Assembly: GCA_002316585.1 (NCBI GenBank)
Contig: DCDU01000136.1
Coordinates: 1-5,692, forward strand
Length of the DNA: 5,692 nt
Direction: 5' to 3'
Origin: Firmicutes bacterium UBA1047
GTDB taxonomy: Bacteria; Bacillota; Clostridia; Tissierellales; Sedimentibacteraceae
Shown here: positions 5,654-5,692 of the stretch, one piece after another
How the letters are laid out: every line of letters begins with the position of its first letter
Numbering within the stretch: position 1 is the stretch's first letter
Program-made: the position numbers and the translations under genes
The notes under the pieces: model-generated
Databases searched by the model: none
Seen by the model: only the letters and a program-made list of their open reading frames with translations
Told to the model about the DNA's origin: nothing

Positions 5654-5692
5654 TTGCAGCTGCTTGTTCCGCTTAACCGACCTGTAGGTTAA

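Larger units (their letters stand above)
5531..5692 (+). ncRNA. ssrA: tmRNA (ssrA), 5' part only
   Basis: tmRNA charges with alanine, enters stalled ribosomes with SmpB, and encodes a degradation tag and a stop codon. The 5' end GGGGGCG followed by TGGTTTCGACGGGG (5542-5555) is the conserved acceptor arm and D-like region. Next come pseudoknot PK1 (5576-5606), an A-rich linker, the tag frame (5621-5653) and helix 5: GCTGC 5645-5649 pairs with GCAGC 5656-5660, with the last base of the final Ala codon and the stop codon in the loop. A 6-bp stem (TTAACC 5673-5678 with GGTTAA 5687-5692) likely begins PK2. The gene runs off the right edge; the remaining pseudoknots, the T arm and the CCA-bearing 3' end are missing. 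The 5' end is placed at 5531 by similarity and could be off by a base. It would be released from the smpB transcript by RNase P. Confidence 0.96.

Noticed and set aside
1..5692. CRISPR array, insertion sequence, phage or toxin-antitoxin genes
   Set aside because: No regularly spaced repeats, transposase-like frames, attachment sites or paired small genes are visible; reverse-strand open frames are shadows of the + strand genes with no ribosome sites or recognisable content.

Overview
The window looks like ordinary chromosomal sequence from a low-GC, probably anaerobic Gram-positive bacterium of the Bacillota (Clostridia-like). The evidence is AT-rich DNA, strong purine-rich Shine-Dalgarno sites, TGn-extended -10 promoters, a YitT-family membrane protein, and an smpB-ssrA pair whose tmRNA is of the one-piece bacterial type. 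I cannot name the genus from sequence alone. All genes I can support are on the + strand.

Layout. Bases 1-60 hold the rho-independent terminator of a gene to the left. Bases 61-163 hold a repeat-rich upstream region and a promoter. Bases 196-404 hold a small gene of about 69 codons that is broken after codon 3 by an apparent one-base loss in a run of A; I do not recognise its product. A promoter at 414-442 then serves a stand-alone, somewhat divergent SAICAR synthetase (purC, 472-1164). A long hairpin built partly from 7-bp tandem repeats (1183-1279) follows and probably terminates purC. A new promoter drives an overlapping pair for pseudouridine breakdown: psuK (kinase, 1390-2358) and psuG (glycosidase, 2333-3250). 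A further extended -10 promoter precedes pyrF (OMP decarboxylase, 3328-4026), which is followed after 22 bases by a YitT-family membrane protein gene (4049-4921). A probable terminator and a full-consensus promoter (5019-5047) lead to smpB (5075-5524). The tmRNA gene ssrA begins 6 bases after the smpB stop and runs off the right edge.

How the genes work together. Three units touch nucleotide metabolism: purC in de novo purine synthesis, pyrF in the last step of de novo UMP synthesis, and psuK-psuG, which turn pseudouridine into uracil and ribose 5-phosphate, so uracil can re-enter the UMP pool. smpB and ssrA encode the two partners of trans-translation, which rescues stalled ribosomes. The tag readable in the tmRNA is ANENNLAYAA.

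I see no clearly new multi-gene system. The items most worth a second look are the frameshifted small gene, the large hairpin after purC whose G-U pairs favour the + strand transcript, the 6-base smpB-ssrA junction with its possible self-targeting consequence, and the unusual purC subtype.
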